Shown: in pieces, positions 12,883 to 25,322 of the stretch
Layout: every line of letters begins with the position of its first letter
How positions within the stretch are numbered: the first letter of the stretch is position 1
Assembly (NCBI GenBank): GCA_964020975.1
Contig: OZ026629.1
Location: 45,496,961-45,560,960, forward strand
Direction of reading: 5' to 3'
Origin: Hermodice carunculata
Taxonomy: Eukaryota > Annelida > Polychaeta > Eunicida > Amphinomidae
DNA length: 64,000 bases
The notes under the pieces: generated by a model
What the model saw: the letters and a program-made list of their open reading frames with translations, nothing else
Told to the model about the DNA's origin: nothing
The model's database searches: none
Program-made: the position numbers and the translations under genes

Positions 12883-13162
12883 CTGGATTTTCCAAAAGAA
12901 AGCATGTCAAAAGTCGAGGAGAGCTGTGCTCTAAAGTTGAGCAGAAGTCATGGAATGCGCCTAGTCCCTTGCGAGAGAGAATATCCACGAAGATTTCAGT
13001 ACGCCGCCTCGGATCGGAATGGGACAAAATATCCCCCTCTTCATCATAGCTGAAAACCCCTTTGTGGACGAGTTGTGGAAGAACTTGATGTACATCTAAA
13101 TCACGCACAATTGTAGCTCTGTGCTTCGCGAGGAGGCGAGCTACACCACCCTTCCCCGCCAT
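12883..13162 (-). CDS. First coding exon of a CARD-domain protein (caspase-2/CRADD-like)
   Basis: The exon encodes 93 residues starting MAGKGGVARLLAKHR and ends at a consensus donor (CCAG then GTAACA), phase 1. The whole exon reads as one six-helix CARD: an LLAKHRATIVRDL first helix, VLPQLVHKGVFS at helices 2-3, RRRTEIFVDILSRKG at helix 4 into the turn, and AFHDFCSTLEHSSPRLL as the last helices. The order hydrophobic-DIL-x-RKG-x-x-AFHDFC parallels LLPKRGPQAFDAFCEAL of caspase-2 and LPSRGPKAFDTFLDSL of CRADD, which are CARDs used for homotypic assembly in apoptosis. The start is the ATG at 13162, in AAGATGGCGGGG, which also matches a YY1-type site. No protease domain was found in the leftward sequence, so it may be a caspase whose other exons lie outside or are missed, or a CARD adaptor. 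A DLG5-type CARD is a weaker alternative. Confidence 0.72.
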
Positions 13163-13168
13163 CTTTAA
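13153..13168 (-). promoter_or_regulatory. YY1-like motif over the start codon of the CARD gene
   Basis: On the minus strand AAAGATGGCGGGG matches the known YY1 core (AANATGGCGG), overlapping the initiator ATG. This arrangement is common in animal promoters just downstream of the transcription start. Confidence 0.35.
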
Positions 13169-13765
13169 ACTGCACAATGGGGTTGTTTACCTGATAAGAT
13201 TCCGACCAGAGGGAAGCTAAGCATTTGAAATAAGTGAGTTCAGATGGCAATATTTACATATAGTATTCAAACATATTACTAAAAAAGTTTGTAAAGAAAA
13301 CAAAGCAGTCAACAACATTGCCATTTCATTCCTTACGAAATTCCACACGCTGAGTAGCGAAAATTTCAATTCCCAAACTCCCCATCGAGCCACGTTCAAG
13401 AAAAAAAGGAAAGGACGCCGTGTTTGAGCGACATCTGTGAGATAAAATTGAAACTAATGTTTGCTCTCTTTGGAATGTGGGTGTGGTCAGAAAATGGTTG
13501 TTGCCACTGATAATGACATTTATTTCTAGATAGGCCGAGAACTTGCCAAACGTTTAAAAACATAAAGAATAATAACAATAAAATTATTGATAAAAAACAG
13601 TACTGGGGAACACGTGTCATGCTCTTATCTATGAATAACAGCTCGTATATACATGCTATTTTTAAGCGATTGCTGGAGTGTTCTTTCTTGAGTAAGCAAC
13701 TATTTCAAATTGAAGCGGGAAGGATGAGAGCCACTTTTGTACATGTTGAAATTATGTTTTTCTTA

Positions 13766-14025
13766 GGGATAGTTCAACATTATCATCATTTTTGAATTAG
13801 TACTTAGGGTACTAAATTTCATGACCCCCTCCCTCCCCCCAAGTTAGTACTTTAAAAATGATGATTTCCCCCCGCCCCCCAAAGCATAGCAAAATTGTAC
13901 AAAACAGGCAAAAAATTGACCATCATTTTCCATATCCTGTGAAAGTGTACAGAACCATTTTACCCCCTCCCCCCTTGCGTACTGTAAGTACTAATTCAAA
14001 AATGATGAAAATGTTGAACCATCCC
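13766..14025. mobile_element. Harbinger-like MITE, 260 bp
   Basis: The terminal inverted repeats are about 45 bp. The left reads GGGATAGTTCAACAT from 13766 and the right ends ATGTTGAACCATCCC at 14025. The arms continue with matching TCATCATTTTTGAATTAGTA. TTA flanks both sides (13763-13765 and 14026-14028), the classical PIF/Harbinger target duplication. No coding capacity is seen. Confidence 0.75.
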
Positions 14026-14037
14026 TTAGTTTATTTG

Positions 14038-14195
14038 TTTCTTCTTCTTTTTCTTCTTCTCCTTCTTCTTCTTCTTCTTCTTCTTCTTCTTCTTCTTCTT
14101 CTTCTTCTTCTTCTTCTTCTTCTTCTTCTTCTTCTTCTTCTTCTTCTTCTTCTTCTTCTTCTTCACTCATCATCATCATCATCATCATCATCATT
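14038..14195. repeat. (CTT)n then (CAT)n microsatellite
   Basis: About 40 CTT units run to about 14165, followed by about ten CAT units. The strand asymmetry (all pyrimidine) could support triplex DNA. The tract abuts the right end of the MITE. Confidence 0.95.
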
Positions 14196-14326
14196 TCTTT
14201 GTTTTAGTTAGTTTCTATTTTATTTGACTTATGTGTCTGTCTGTTTTCAGGCAACGATTCATTGCAATTTTGCGTGGCATTAAACATCATTGTACAGCTA
14301 GGCACGCTTTAAGTAAAGGACGACGG

Positions 14327-14327
<1 letters not shown>

Positions 14328-14401
<74 letters not shown>

Positions 14402-14402
14402 A
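14328..14402. repeat. (GAAA)n microsatellite
   Basis: About 18 uninterrupted AAAG units, a pure purine run. Confidence 0.95.
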
Positions 14403-15348
14403 ACTCTGTGGTTTTTGCACTGCCTTCATAAGCAACAGCTACTGCATGGGCAGCTGTAGAGGGGTTAAGTGGTAATGTAAAGATCAAGGAACAAGTCCTG
14501 TAGTACCATTGTATGGTGTGAGTGAAACCAGGATTGCCACCTGTATATACAATTTGCCATGATACTTGACTCCTACAAAACATACTGTCATTTACCCCAC
14601 CTGTATTCTACGCTGATTTGTTCAAATATTTATACAGCAAGTTATGTCATACTAAGGTTTCAAGCTGCATGAAGCTGAAGTGGAGAAATATTTGATCAAT
14701 TTGCTTAAATACTGATAGATTCATAGATCACCGCTCAATTAATATGGAGCCTTTCATCATCGATCAAGCTTGGATACACAGAAGATATACCCACACAGAA
14801 AATAAAAGAAAGAAACCTCATCTTCAAAACACTGAAAGTCCTTTTCATACCTATAAAGTGATTGTGATTGAAGCTTCCACAAACTGTTACAAAATATGTG
14901 TAGTTCTGGGTGGACAAATAATCTAGTCTCTTACGATGCACTGTCGTCAAGGTATGTTTCATCCACAGTTATGTATTTTGTCTTAGAATGATGCGGAGAG
15001 ATATTGGCTGCAAACTGGCCTATTGTGATCAGATGAGAAAGGCGTGGGTATCTCTAATTTGGCGCGTTTACCATGATATGTATGTCAATTTGTTAAACAC
15101 CGAGACACAATACTAAATATACCAAAACCATATGTGACGGACCAGCAATCCAGCCGGAACAACAAGAGTAAGCCCACTGACCTCACAACATACAGAAAAC
15201 ATGCCACCAAACATTATGATGAAAAGATAAAAAATCTGCTAGAATTTGCTCCCTCGAAAAATTGTGGTATAAATAAGCAAATGAATAAGGAAAATGTAAT
15301 GTAACTGGCATGAATACAAATGTCTAAGTAAGATTTTACGATTCAGCT

Positions 15349-15349
15349 T

Positions 15350-15392
<43 letters not shown>

Positions 15393-15393
15393 C

Positions 15394-15452
<59 letters not shown>

Positions 15453-15493
15453 CTGTAGTAGTAGTAGTAGTAGCAGTAGTAGAGAGAGAGAGG
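15349..15493. repeat. (GTA)n/(GCA)n/(GA)n compound microsatellite
   Basis: Trinucleotide blocks of GTA, then GCA, then GTA again are followed by a short GA run. All three frames are open only because of the repeat. Confidence 0.95.
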
Positions 15494-16659
15494 GAGAGAA
15501 AGTATTGAATAAAACATGCGTATAGGTCAAAATTCACACAAATATATGACTTAGTTCTATATACAGTGCATCCAGGATGGACATAGACTCAGAATATCGC
15601 CCTTTGGATCGCTGGGCTACCCTCGTGTCACAAAGCATGCATTTACATATTTAATGACTTGTTTAATTACATAGTGATTCCCATTGCAGCCAGACAGATG
15701 AAATTTGAAGTTCTCCTCATTGGTTTAATTAGGTATATAGTAATCACTGAATTGTAGATTATTATACTTCTATGGGTATCATATTTCATGCAATGGAGCA
15801 TTAAATGCATCTTCAATTTTTGGCCTATTACAGTGATTGCATAGTCTGTTTTCAAGTTGAATGTTATTATAACGCCCCGTCTCAATTTTCAAATCGTGGG
15901 CACTCGTTCGTAGTCTTGTGAAGTTTTTCCCGTTTATGTGAAGGGTAATTCAAAGGGCAGATATTCTTCTCGTCAGAAATTATTTTAAACTTACAGTATG
16001 ATCTTACTTAGTTAGATCTAGTGTTCATACTTTCGCCTTGAATAAAATACATCCCTTGGCTATCACACATAGAACATAATTTTTCAGTTCTGTGTGCATG
16101 AAAACAGGACTGACGGAACATCAAGTGACAAAAGGCAGAAAAAAGATGAAGACAAAGACGTTCGCAGATAGAAATGGGCTGTGGCAATGAAGCTACAGCT
16201 GGTTGAAGATGAGGTGTGTTTCTCAACTTAAGTGGTATTCTGTTTAATTTTTATAAAGTTTTAATCTGTATTTTGGATACAATTGAGAGTTGCTTGAAAC
16301 CTAAGTATGTTTTGCTCATAGCAGCAGGCGGCTGAATCATGCAGAACAGTTTCTAGGGTAAACGAAGCCAGGTGTAACTGTGAAGAAAGTACGTGCAGGA
16401 TATTTCTATGAGTAGCATAAATAGGACAAAGAAAAATTGCCTCGTATCTTTATTTTCTGGAGAGCATATAAGAACTGTGGAGAATCTTTCACACCAATTC
16501 TGAGAAGATGAGCACTTAGTTGACTGCAACCTAATCGGAGCCTTGTATATAATACTGCAAGGTATCTATTACCAAAATATAGTTGATCAGTGCATTTGTG
16601 GGCCGCTGAACCTTAATTTGAATTTAATCTTCCAAATTCCTATACATTTTCGAAGTAAA

Positions 16660-17640
16660 CGCTCGTACTTTAGGATCCACTCCACCTTATAAATGCCCTC
16701 TTCGTACCCCGTTTTAAGGACTCTAAATACATGCGACTGTTTTTGAAGAAAACCAACTTTAGAGCTTGATAAAGTACTACTTACTGATTTGTCTGCGAAG
16801 CAGGCCTTCTACATGCGGCGAACATAAACATCAGAACATAAAAAAAAAAGAAAAAAAAAACAGAGTCTGCTTCGCAGGCAACTTACTGATGCAAAGACAG
16901 CTAGCTATAAAGTATATATTTTTGGGCTAGTATAATCATGAATTATAGATACGTGCAAAGGTCAACCATTGTCCTTGCCTAATTGTTAAATAAACACAGT
17001 GATAATGAAATGGTCGGGTTTTATTCTGTTTTCGTCTGTTTCTTCAACGAAACAAATGATAAAACTGTAAAAATGGTTTCGTTTGATTCCTAACAATATT
17101 ATTTCACAATGTTGGCATATTTTTGGATATCTTGTTTAGTTTAGGAAATATAGCTTTGTAAAGTTGAAAACAATCCGACTTTCTAGTGTTTTTCTATAAT
17201 AAGGTAGATTTTTCAACTATGCAGAGCAATGTTTAAACCAGATATCCAAAACATATGACAAACAGTTTTTTTTTTTTTTTTTTTTTTGATAATGTTGTTA
17301 GGAAGCAAACCAAACCATTTTTACAGTTTTGCCATTTGTTTTGGAAGAGAAATGAACATGAACAGCATAAAACCCGGCCATTTTATTATCAGTGTGTTTG
17401 ATTAGGCCGGGACAAGACAGGTTGATCTTTGCACCAATCTGTGGTTCATGACTATACCAACCCCAAAATATATGCTTTAGCTACCATTGTACCACTAAGT
17501 AGTACCGTAGAGTTCTATACACTTGGTTTTCTTTAAAAATGGTTCCATCTATTTAGAGTACTTAATCTTAATGTTGACAAGAGCAGTATTTCTTATAAGG
17601 GTGCCACCAATTGGAACTCCCTTTCATGTGAAACGAGGAT
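16660..17640. repeat. Long imperfect palindrome, about 1 kb, centre near 17193
   Basis: The left arm (about 16660-17180) and right arm (about 17205-17640) are inverted homologues. For example AAACTGTAAAAATGGTTTCG at 17062 pairs with its counterpart at 17312, GATAATGAAATGGTCGGGTTTTAT pairs with its counterpart near 17365, and GAAGAAAACCAA at 16745 pairs with TTGGTTTTCTTT at 17524. The homology runs almost to the centre, leaving little spacer. The right arm has a T23 tract and the left arm a 92-bp insertion. The outer right arm encodes YKGATNWNSL, reminiscent of the end of non-LTR reverse-transcriptase frames (inference). Confidence 0.8.
16779..16890. mobile_element. 92-bp miniature insertion with 10-bp target duplication
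   Basis: ACTTACTGAT occurs at 16779-16788 and 16881-16890 and appears once in the opposite palindrome arm. The 92 bp between (16789-16880) begins TTGTCTGCGAAGCAGGC and ends GTCTGCTTCGCAGGCA, which are inverted copies, and contains an A-rich interior. The empty site in the other arm shows that this is an insertion. A hAT-like miniature element (8-bp duplication plus chance matches) is one option; the family is not known. Confidence 0.7.
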
Positions 17641-18055
17641 TACCCACCCACCCCCACTCCCTCCCCCGCCCCACATTGAAGTCATTTAAATTTTGCTGTT
17701 ACCTCCATGTTACCTATATTTTAAGCTCTTGGTGCACGCATGAGTTCTTACCACCAATTTTTGGACTATGTCCATAAAGCATGTGTTTCATCTGTTGTAT
17801 ACTTTATTATGTATTCCTGCTCATCTGTCTTGTTGTTAAATTAAAAGTATCCTCATACTGCATGTTATCACCAACTCATTGTTTCATCCAGGCCTGCATG
17901 GCAGGACAACAATGCTGCGACACTGAGCAAGTTACCCTGACGAGTGAGTGAGTGAATGAGTGAGCAAGCGAGTGAGTCCCACTTCTGATTTCATTTATGA
18001 AATGGACCACCACATGAAATCTGCTTCTGTCTTTCCCCCACTTCTTATGGCAGTG

Positions 18056-18091
18056 AAATGATCGACAACACACCTATGTTGTCGATCATTT
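18056..18091. repeat. Short perfect inverted repeat
   Basis: AAATGATCGACAACA (from 18056) pairs with TGTTGTCGATCATTT (to 18091) across a 6-base loop. A hairpin of unknown role. Confidence 0.8.
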
Positions 18092-18561
18092 TACAATTGT
18101 GTGTGTCTTTATTTCACCAACACCAGTGAAATAAACTGCAAGGTAAATTTAGTCTTGATCACACCAGAATGCCAATGAGTTGAATGTTACGACTGAAGTA
18201 CATTTTCTCCAGAGTGTATGTTTCATTACGCCAAAGAAATATTCACTGACCAAATAATACATTCAGTAATAAACTTAAGTAAACCAAGAAAGCATATAAC
18301 CACGGTGAGGTAGTATTAAATCAAAAAAGCATATCGCCAAAGAGAAGTCATTTTTCTAACATGTCCCTCGCCCTGTCTTTTGCTGAGTTCATTCAGTTTC
18401 GTATGGCCCAGCTACTTTATTCAGGTAACTAATCTGGCTGTATTTGAGTTCGTATGATCTAATGTTTCGTTAATAGGTCTATGTTCCATGCATTGAATGG
18501 GCTACCTTTAATATTCGAAGCAAATAATTTTACTCGAAAATGGAGACAAATATAAGTATAA

Positions 18562-18691
18562 AAAATGAATATCGTTTGTGTTGGTGTTATGGCGGGGGGC
18601 ATTGATGCTGACATTGGGCGCACTAACGCCACGCCGCGTCTCGATGCCGCTGTCATAACCCCATAACACCAACACCAACGATATTCATTTT
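18562..18691. repeat. Foldback element, 31-bp arms
   Basis: Bases 18562-18592 and 18661-18691 are inverted copies with one mismatch in 31; the arms contain GTTGGTGTTATGG. The 68-bp interior is unusually CpG-rich for this locus and can itself pair (GGCATTGA with TCGATGCC). Probably a miniature foldback element. Confidence 0.8.
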
Positions 18692-18966
18692 CTTAATATC
18701 AAGGATGCAAACATTCAAAGTGTCATTTCAGGGCCAAGTAGTCAAGACCATCAGGGATACAAAATAATTAACGAAGAATATAGCAGCAAATACTCAATTC
18801 GGATGAGGGGCACACACCGTAAATTGGTCAATTTGTCAGCTAATTTCAGGGACTGTCCTTGATGATCAGGAACAGTTGGCATCTCTGTAATATTTCTGAC
18901 AATTTTACTGCATTCCAGAAGGTTGAAACAGGAAACAGGGACAACGGGTATATATTTTCGGTCAAA

Positions 18967-20030
<1,064 letters not shown>

Positions 20031-20034
<4 letters not shown>

Positions 20035-20045
20035 ATGGCGGAAAT
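20031..20045 (+). promoter_or_regulatory. YY1-like motif over the LEO1 start codon
   Basis: CCAATATGGCGGAAA matches the YY1 core AANATGGCGG and overlaps the initiator ATG, as in the CARD gene of this window. Confidence 0.35.
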
Positions 20046-20083
20046 GGAACAGTTGTTTGGAAGTGATGGAGAGAGTGACAATG
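20035..20083 (+). CDS. LEO1: LEO1 exon 1 (start)
   Basis: Encodes [16 protein letters not shown], then a phase-1 donor (AATG then GTAGGT). The start is set by the conserved acidic LFGSD N-terminus. Confidence 0.93.
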
Positions 20084-21538
20084 GTAGGTTTTGTGGTGTT
20101 TAGTAGTTAGTTAGTTAACAAGCTAAGCGGACATTGTAAAACAATATTCAGACAGCACAGTGACTATCGTATTTGGGATCAAAATGGAAAAATTATGAGG
20201 TCAATTTGACAAAGAATAAAGTGGTCATGCCCATGACCGCATCATCCGTGTGCTTATTGTAGAAATGGATCAGCTCAGAGTCGGACTCAGTCAGGGCAGG
20301 AAAGTTCTGAATCTGAGTTACATGTGGTGCTCACCTTGGTATGGGGCGTTGGTTCTGTCAGGGAATCATCATTCTTGGGCACAGGCCAATACTGGGGGTG
20401 CTCTGTGGGAAGAGAACAAAGAAAATAGATTTTGGCTAAGTTTCTTACTGCTTGTCAGAATGTGTTGTATAATATGGAAGTAGGTTCAACCTAGAAGTGA
20501 GCGCAGTATTTATGCTAAATGTGTAATGCAGGCATAGCCTTAGATGCGAGCGTTAGCATTACAAAGAATTGATATAAGGGTAACGTTGATGGATCAGGCA
20601 GGAGCACCTGGTCGCTAGGTCCCTCTAGGGGCCATTTACTAAACCAGTGTAGAGGGACGAGGCCGCAGTACCTTGAGCAGCTGAATGAACTGGTCTGTCG
20701 TACAGCCTTTCTTTTTGTCACACACTGCTCCAAAAATTTAAGTACTGTGCCCAAGATCTCCAAATGGTCATTGAGATAGTGTCGTAACCTGTGGCAGAGA
20801 ATCTTGCGCGACAACACCAAATCTGAGCGTTCATTGGCAACATGGCCATTGGGGACCTTGATGTCATGATCTACACGCAAAAAGCCACCGCAAGATAGCT
20901 ACGTCACACAGTGATTGGCATTCTCAAACTTCTGCCATGCGCAGTTGTTACCAGGCTAACTGGAAGTTTTAAAATCCATGGAGGAAAAAATTGGCGATAA
21001 TTGGAGAAAATTGTTACCTCGGATGAACAAAAATTCACTCAAATGATGTTAAATCTGGCAAAACTAGAGACCCCAAATACAGAAAATAAGACAACTGAAT
21101 GTGAATCAATGATCCACGTGAATTGGTTCCCAAACACTGTGCTAGGGAGCCATTAAAGGTTGATAATGTTAATAATTTTGATGTGACCACGTTTTTCAAG
21201 TTGTATAGACAGTAGGTTTGGATTGATTAATTACCTTACTTTTAAAAAATTTTCATGTGTTACATATAGAGCTCACTCAGCTCGCTAATACAGTGTATAT
21301 TGGAGTTAGTTTTCATCACAATGTGATATGGTGTAGTGTAGTCACAGATAATATACAAGTAGGTTGAACCGAGAATGTGAACAGAACAGTTTTGTTTCTG
21401 ACGTTCTGACCTCTTGTCAGATGGATGGATGTATTATCTTTTTGGAAGATAACAGTGCGTGCCACACGTCAGAAATGATGTCAATTTTTACATGTTTGAG
21501 GCCGCCTATTTATCAGGTACTGTGTGTATGGAATTTAA

Positions 21539-21591
<53 letters not shown>

Positions 21592-24500
21592 GTTGTCTAC
21601 TTTTTTTGCCATTTTTTTAATATATTGTACCTCTTGTGTAGGAATAAAAGATATATTTATGTAACATAGCACCTGGTGTAAATATGATAACTACACAATG
21701 TTTCATAGACTGGTTCCGGGCTGTGCATCTGGCAACTCTCCCTTTTTATCACAGGGAACCAGAGTATTGAGTGAGATTTTTCCCCCAGTAGAAGCATGGT
21801 TCCCAGAAAAATGATGTAGTTTTTCATTGTAAATCTATAAGATTGTCAGCAAACCAGTCTACTTTGGAGAAAGTGATGGCTGCCATTACCATGGACTTTC
21901 AACTCCATAGGGTACTGTGTGTATGGAATTGAATGCGTAAGATTATGTTCATTTCTATTCATTTTATTCATTTTTTTTTAACACACATGTTATCTATAGT
22001 GTTCGCTCCACTCACTATAATGACAGCAAGAATGTTAAACGTGGGCACCACCACGCAAAGCAGTGGAGAGTATTATCATCTCTCTGCTGTCTGTCCATGA
22101 ACCCTGACATTGTTATCATGTTATCTGTCCAAAAACATCAACCAAAGCTTTACCAAAGTTTTGCTGGTGATATATTTAAAGGTTGTAGCAGATCTTGCCT
22201 GTAGAAAACCAGTGTTCTCTGGCCATTTTTGTATTTTTCGATGAATTTTCAAATACATTTTGAAGACTATGTGAATGGTGCTCAAGATGACAACATTGCC
22301 ATAATATGTCAAGGTTGATTAATAGCAGCATTACAAAATTTTTGTCAGAGATGTACCTGAAAATAAACAAGATGCCTCTTAAAAACCCGCTTCATCTGAT
22401 CGTTTTTTTATTTTTTAAATTTTAAAGTATTAAATATTGGAAGGCTTGGTGAGTAGTGTCTGAGGGCACAATGTTGCCACAGTATTACAGGAAGGATTGA
22501 ATGCAGCTTCAACAAATATTCATCAGAGGTGTACCTTGGGATACACCATAGCCTTTTTGAAAACTTGACTGGCTGCCAAATATATATATGATTTTTTTAA
22601 TTAAATTATTTGACAGTCATCTACAATTTGGTGCCATAAATTGGGTTTTCTTTTGCATATTTAAGTGATCATATGGTAATATCATGATGTCAGTGGTTTT
22701 TACATTGCCTGGCAAGGAATGCTTCAAAAGTGTATGCATGTGTGATATACATAAATGTACATTCATGAGTGAACATGAACAACAACAGAAAGTCCTGCAA
22801 ACTTTTGATAAATTGAAATAAAATGTATATTACACCATTGACTGAGCATTTCAGTAGGTAAAGCACTCAGTGTGACTGAAAAATTTCTTTTCAACATTTT
22901 TCATACAAAGTATATCCCTGGTTTCTGTAGGCATTTTTTTGGGAAAATGAACATCTTCCTATTGTATTTCTTTGAAAAATGCCCACACCCTTGCAGGACT
23001 TGTGGGAAGATCACTGGGGCGTGACTTGTGTATTCAGTCATTACCAGGCCAATTAAGCCATTGTTCTTGTCTAATTGCACATGGGTTATTGCCATATAGA
23101 TGAATGCTTCAATTGCTGCATAGACTTTAGACTGGGAGAAATAAAGTTGCTGCTTTGGCCCATGTTATTCATCAAGGAAGTACTGTATGTACAGGGAGAC
23201 GTCTGTATCAAACATGGCAGAATATGTTGGTCTTGCCAAACTGGCAACTTGAATAACATTAATGGTTGAAAGTAAAGTCATAATTACATGCTCCAACACA
23301 CACAGTGTTTGGTATTAGTTGTCATATATGTATGCAATCAGTGTTCTTCATTCCATAAATATTAATACATGTGATACCCAGGTTGATTTTCCATCAGCAT
23401 GCCCATTATGGCAGCTAACAGTCACCATTGCCTAGTGACAGTGTCAGGATTATCAGATTGTGGCAGAAAATTATGAAACATCTGCCAAATCCATATAAAT
23501 TTTGGAAAAAATCTCGAGTGGGGTAGGGAAATCTGTTCTTTGAATGTTGGTATTGGTTTGGTATTAAACTAAAGCTAGGCATTATACACCCCTTCCATCA
23601 CAAAGAAAGAAGTTTTAGAAAAACAAATTGGAGAAGTGACCATCATAAAATTTCCCAGGGCATGAACAAGAAAAATTTTAATGTGAATATTGTGTGCTTA
23701 CAGAGGGCCTGGCACAGGGTGGCAATGCTGAGCACAGTGGGTCAGATGCAGAGATGAGGAGTGCATCAGGTTGGTGATGAAGTAAAAGTGGGAACTCTCT
23801 CTCTCTCTCGCTCTCTTTTTTTATTAGCTCTGCTGACCAAACGTCGCAGAGCTTATGCAGTCACTCATGCCTGTCCGTCTGTCTGTTAACTTTTTGCTTG
23901 TGAGTGCAATGTAGTCCATAGTTTTTAAGATAGCCCCATATAACCTTCAGGACTTGTCAAGTGTATGAAAGTGTAGGCCAGGTTCAATATTGGTGGCGCA
24001 ACATGCAGTATTATATAATATGATATTTGGGTGAAAGTCATGTGACAGCTCTAGCATCCTGAATGTGTGATAAATTTATAAAATTTGGTGGGATTGTGGA
24101 GGAGGTAAAATTATACTAGAAGTGCCACCTATAATTTGACGGAAATTGTTGGCCAAAATGTGTTTTAAAATGTAAAATGCCATATCTCGAAAAGTAATTG
24201 GATGCCAAATTTATAGGATATAGAGACCATGTCTAATGCTTGTATGTTATATAGGACCAGTGACCTTGACATATTTTTGTTAGGTGACCAGACTGATTAA
24301 GTTGAAAGAAGTAATTTTGTAATGGTATAGTGTAGTTTGGACATCAATAGCAAAGAGAATTGAGCCTCCAGATCAAAATTGCACTTGAGTACATTGTATG
24401 TGCAACTCTACTTGGTGACTCACTTTTTGGGTCACCATGACCCAGTGAATGTGTGACCTTGACCTATCTTTCAAGGTCATTGAGCACTTAAGAAAAGGAC

Positions 24501-25066
24501 ATTAAATTCAATATTTTGATAAAGAATAAGGCATATGATGCTGAATGTACCACAAACGTGTGTCATGTGGAAGTTTGATATTGCATAAGATGGCTAACCT
24601 TGATTAATTTTTCAAGTTCGTGAATTGAATACATTTCAGAGAATGATTTTTTTTTTGTGATGGTGGTCAGCAAAGCAGTATGCCCGTGGGCCTTATGTTT
24701 TTGTTTGCAGATTTTCATTTATGTGAAAGCTAGTGAAAAAAAAAAAGGGGGAGAAAGAATGTCACTTCCACATGTGTATTTCAGAATTTCTGAGCTGCTT
24801 TAATTGTGTTTGGTACCATGCCAGGCAAGTGGAACTCTGATCCAATCAGGAACACAATGTGGTGCAGGAAATGCATAATGAGCATAATAATCAAACAGTG
24901 AAAGAAATGAAAGTTGTGTGAAAATTGACAGACCCTGAGGCCATCACTCAAAATGACATGAAACCTGAGAGGCAGATAAGCAAACAAGGTTGGAAGAACA
25001 TTTGTGAAAATAATACACAATTCTGTGGGCCTATTTATTTGAGACTGGATAGGAAATTTGTATGGG

Positions 25067-25127
<61 letters not shown>

Positions 25128-25164
25128 TGTATGTATGTATGTATGTATGTATGTATGTATGTAT

Positions 25165-25195
<31 letters not shown>

Positions 25196-25229
25196 CATAC
25201 ATACATACATACATACATACATACATACA

Positions 25230-25265
<36 letters not shown>

Positions 25266-25268
25266 TAC

Positions 25269-25322
<54 letters not shown>

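Noticed and set aside
13858-14211. Poly-Leu / poly-Glu frames
   Set aside because: Translation of (CTT)n; not a gene.
20263-20325. Candidate extra LEO1 exon encoding [17 protein letters not shown]
   Set aside because: The composition fits LEO1, but the visible acceptor gives a different frame, and donors within reach are weak or in the wrong phase. Exon 1 joins exon 2 cleanly without it.
20515-20880. Minus-strand 121-codon frame in LEO1 intron 1
   Set aside because: No recognised domain or splice sites and no upstream continuation. It may be a relic but cannot be supported as a gene.
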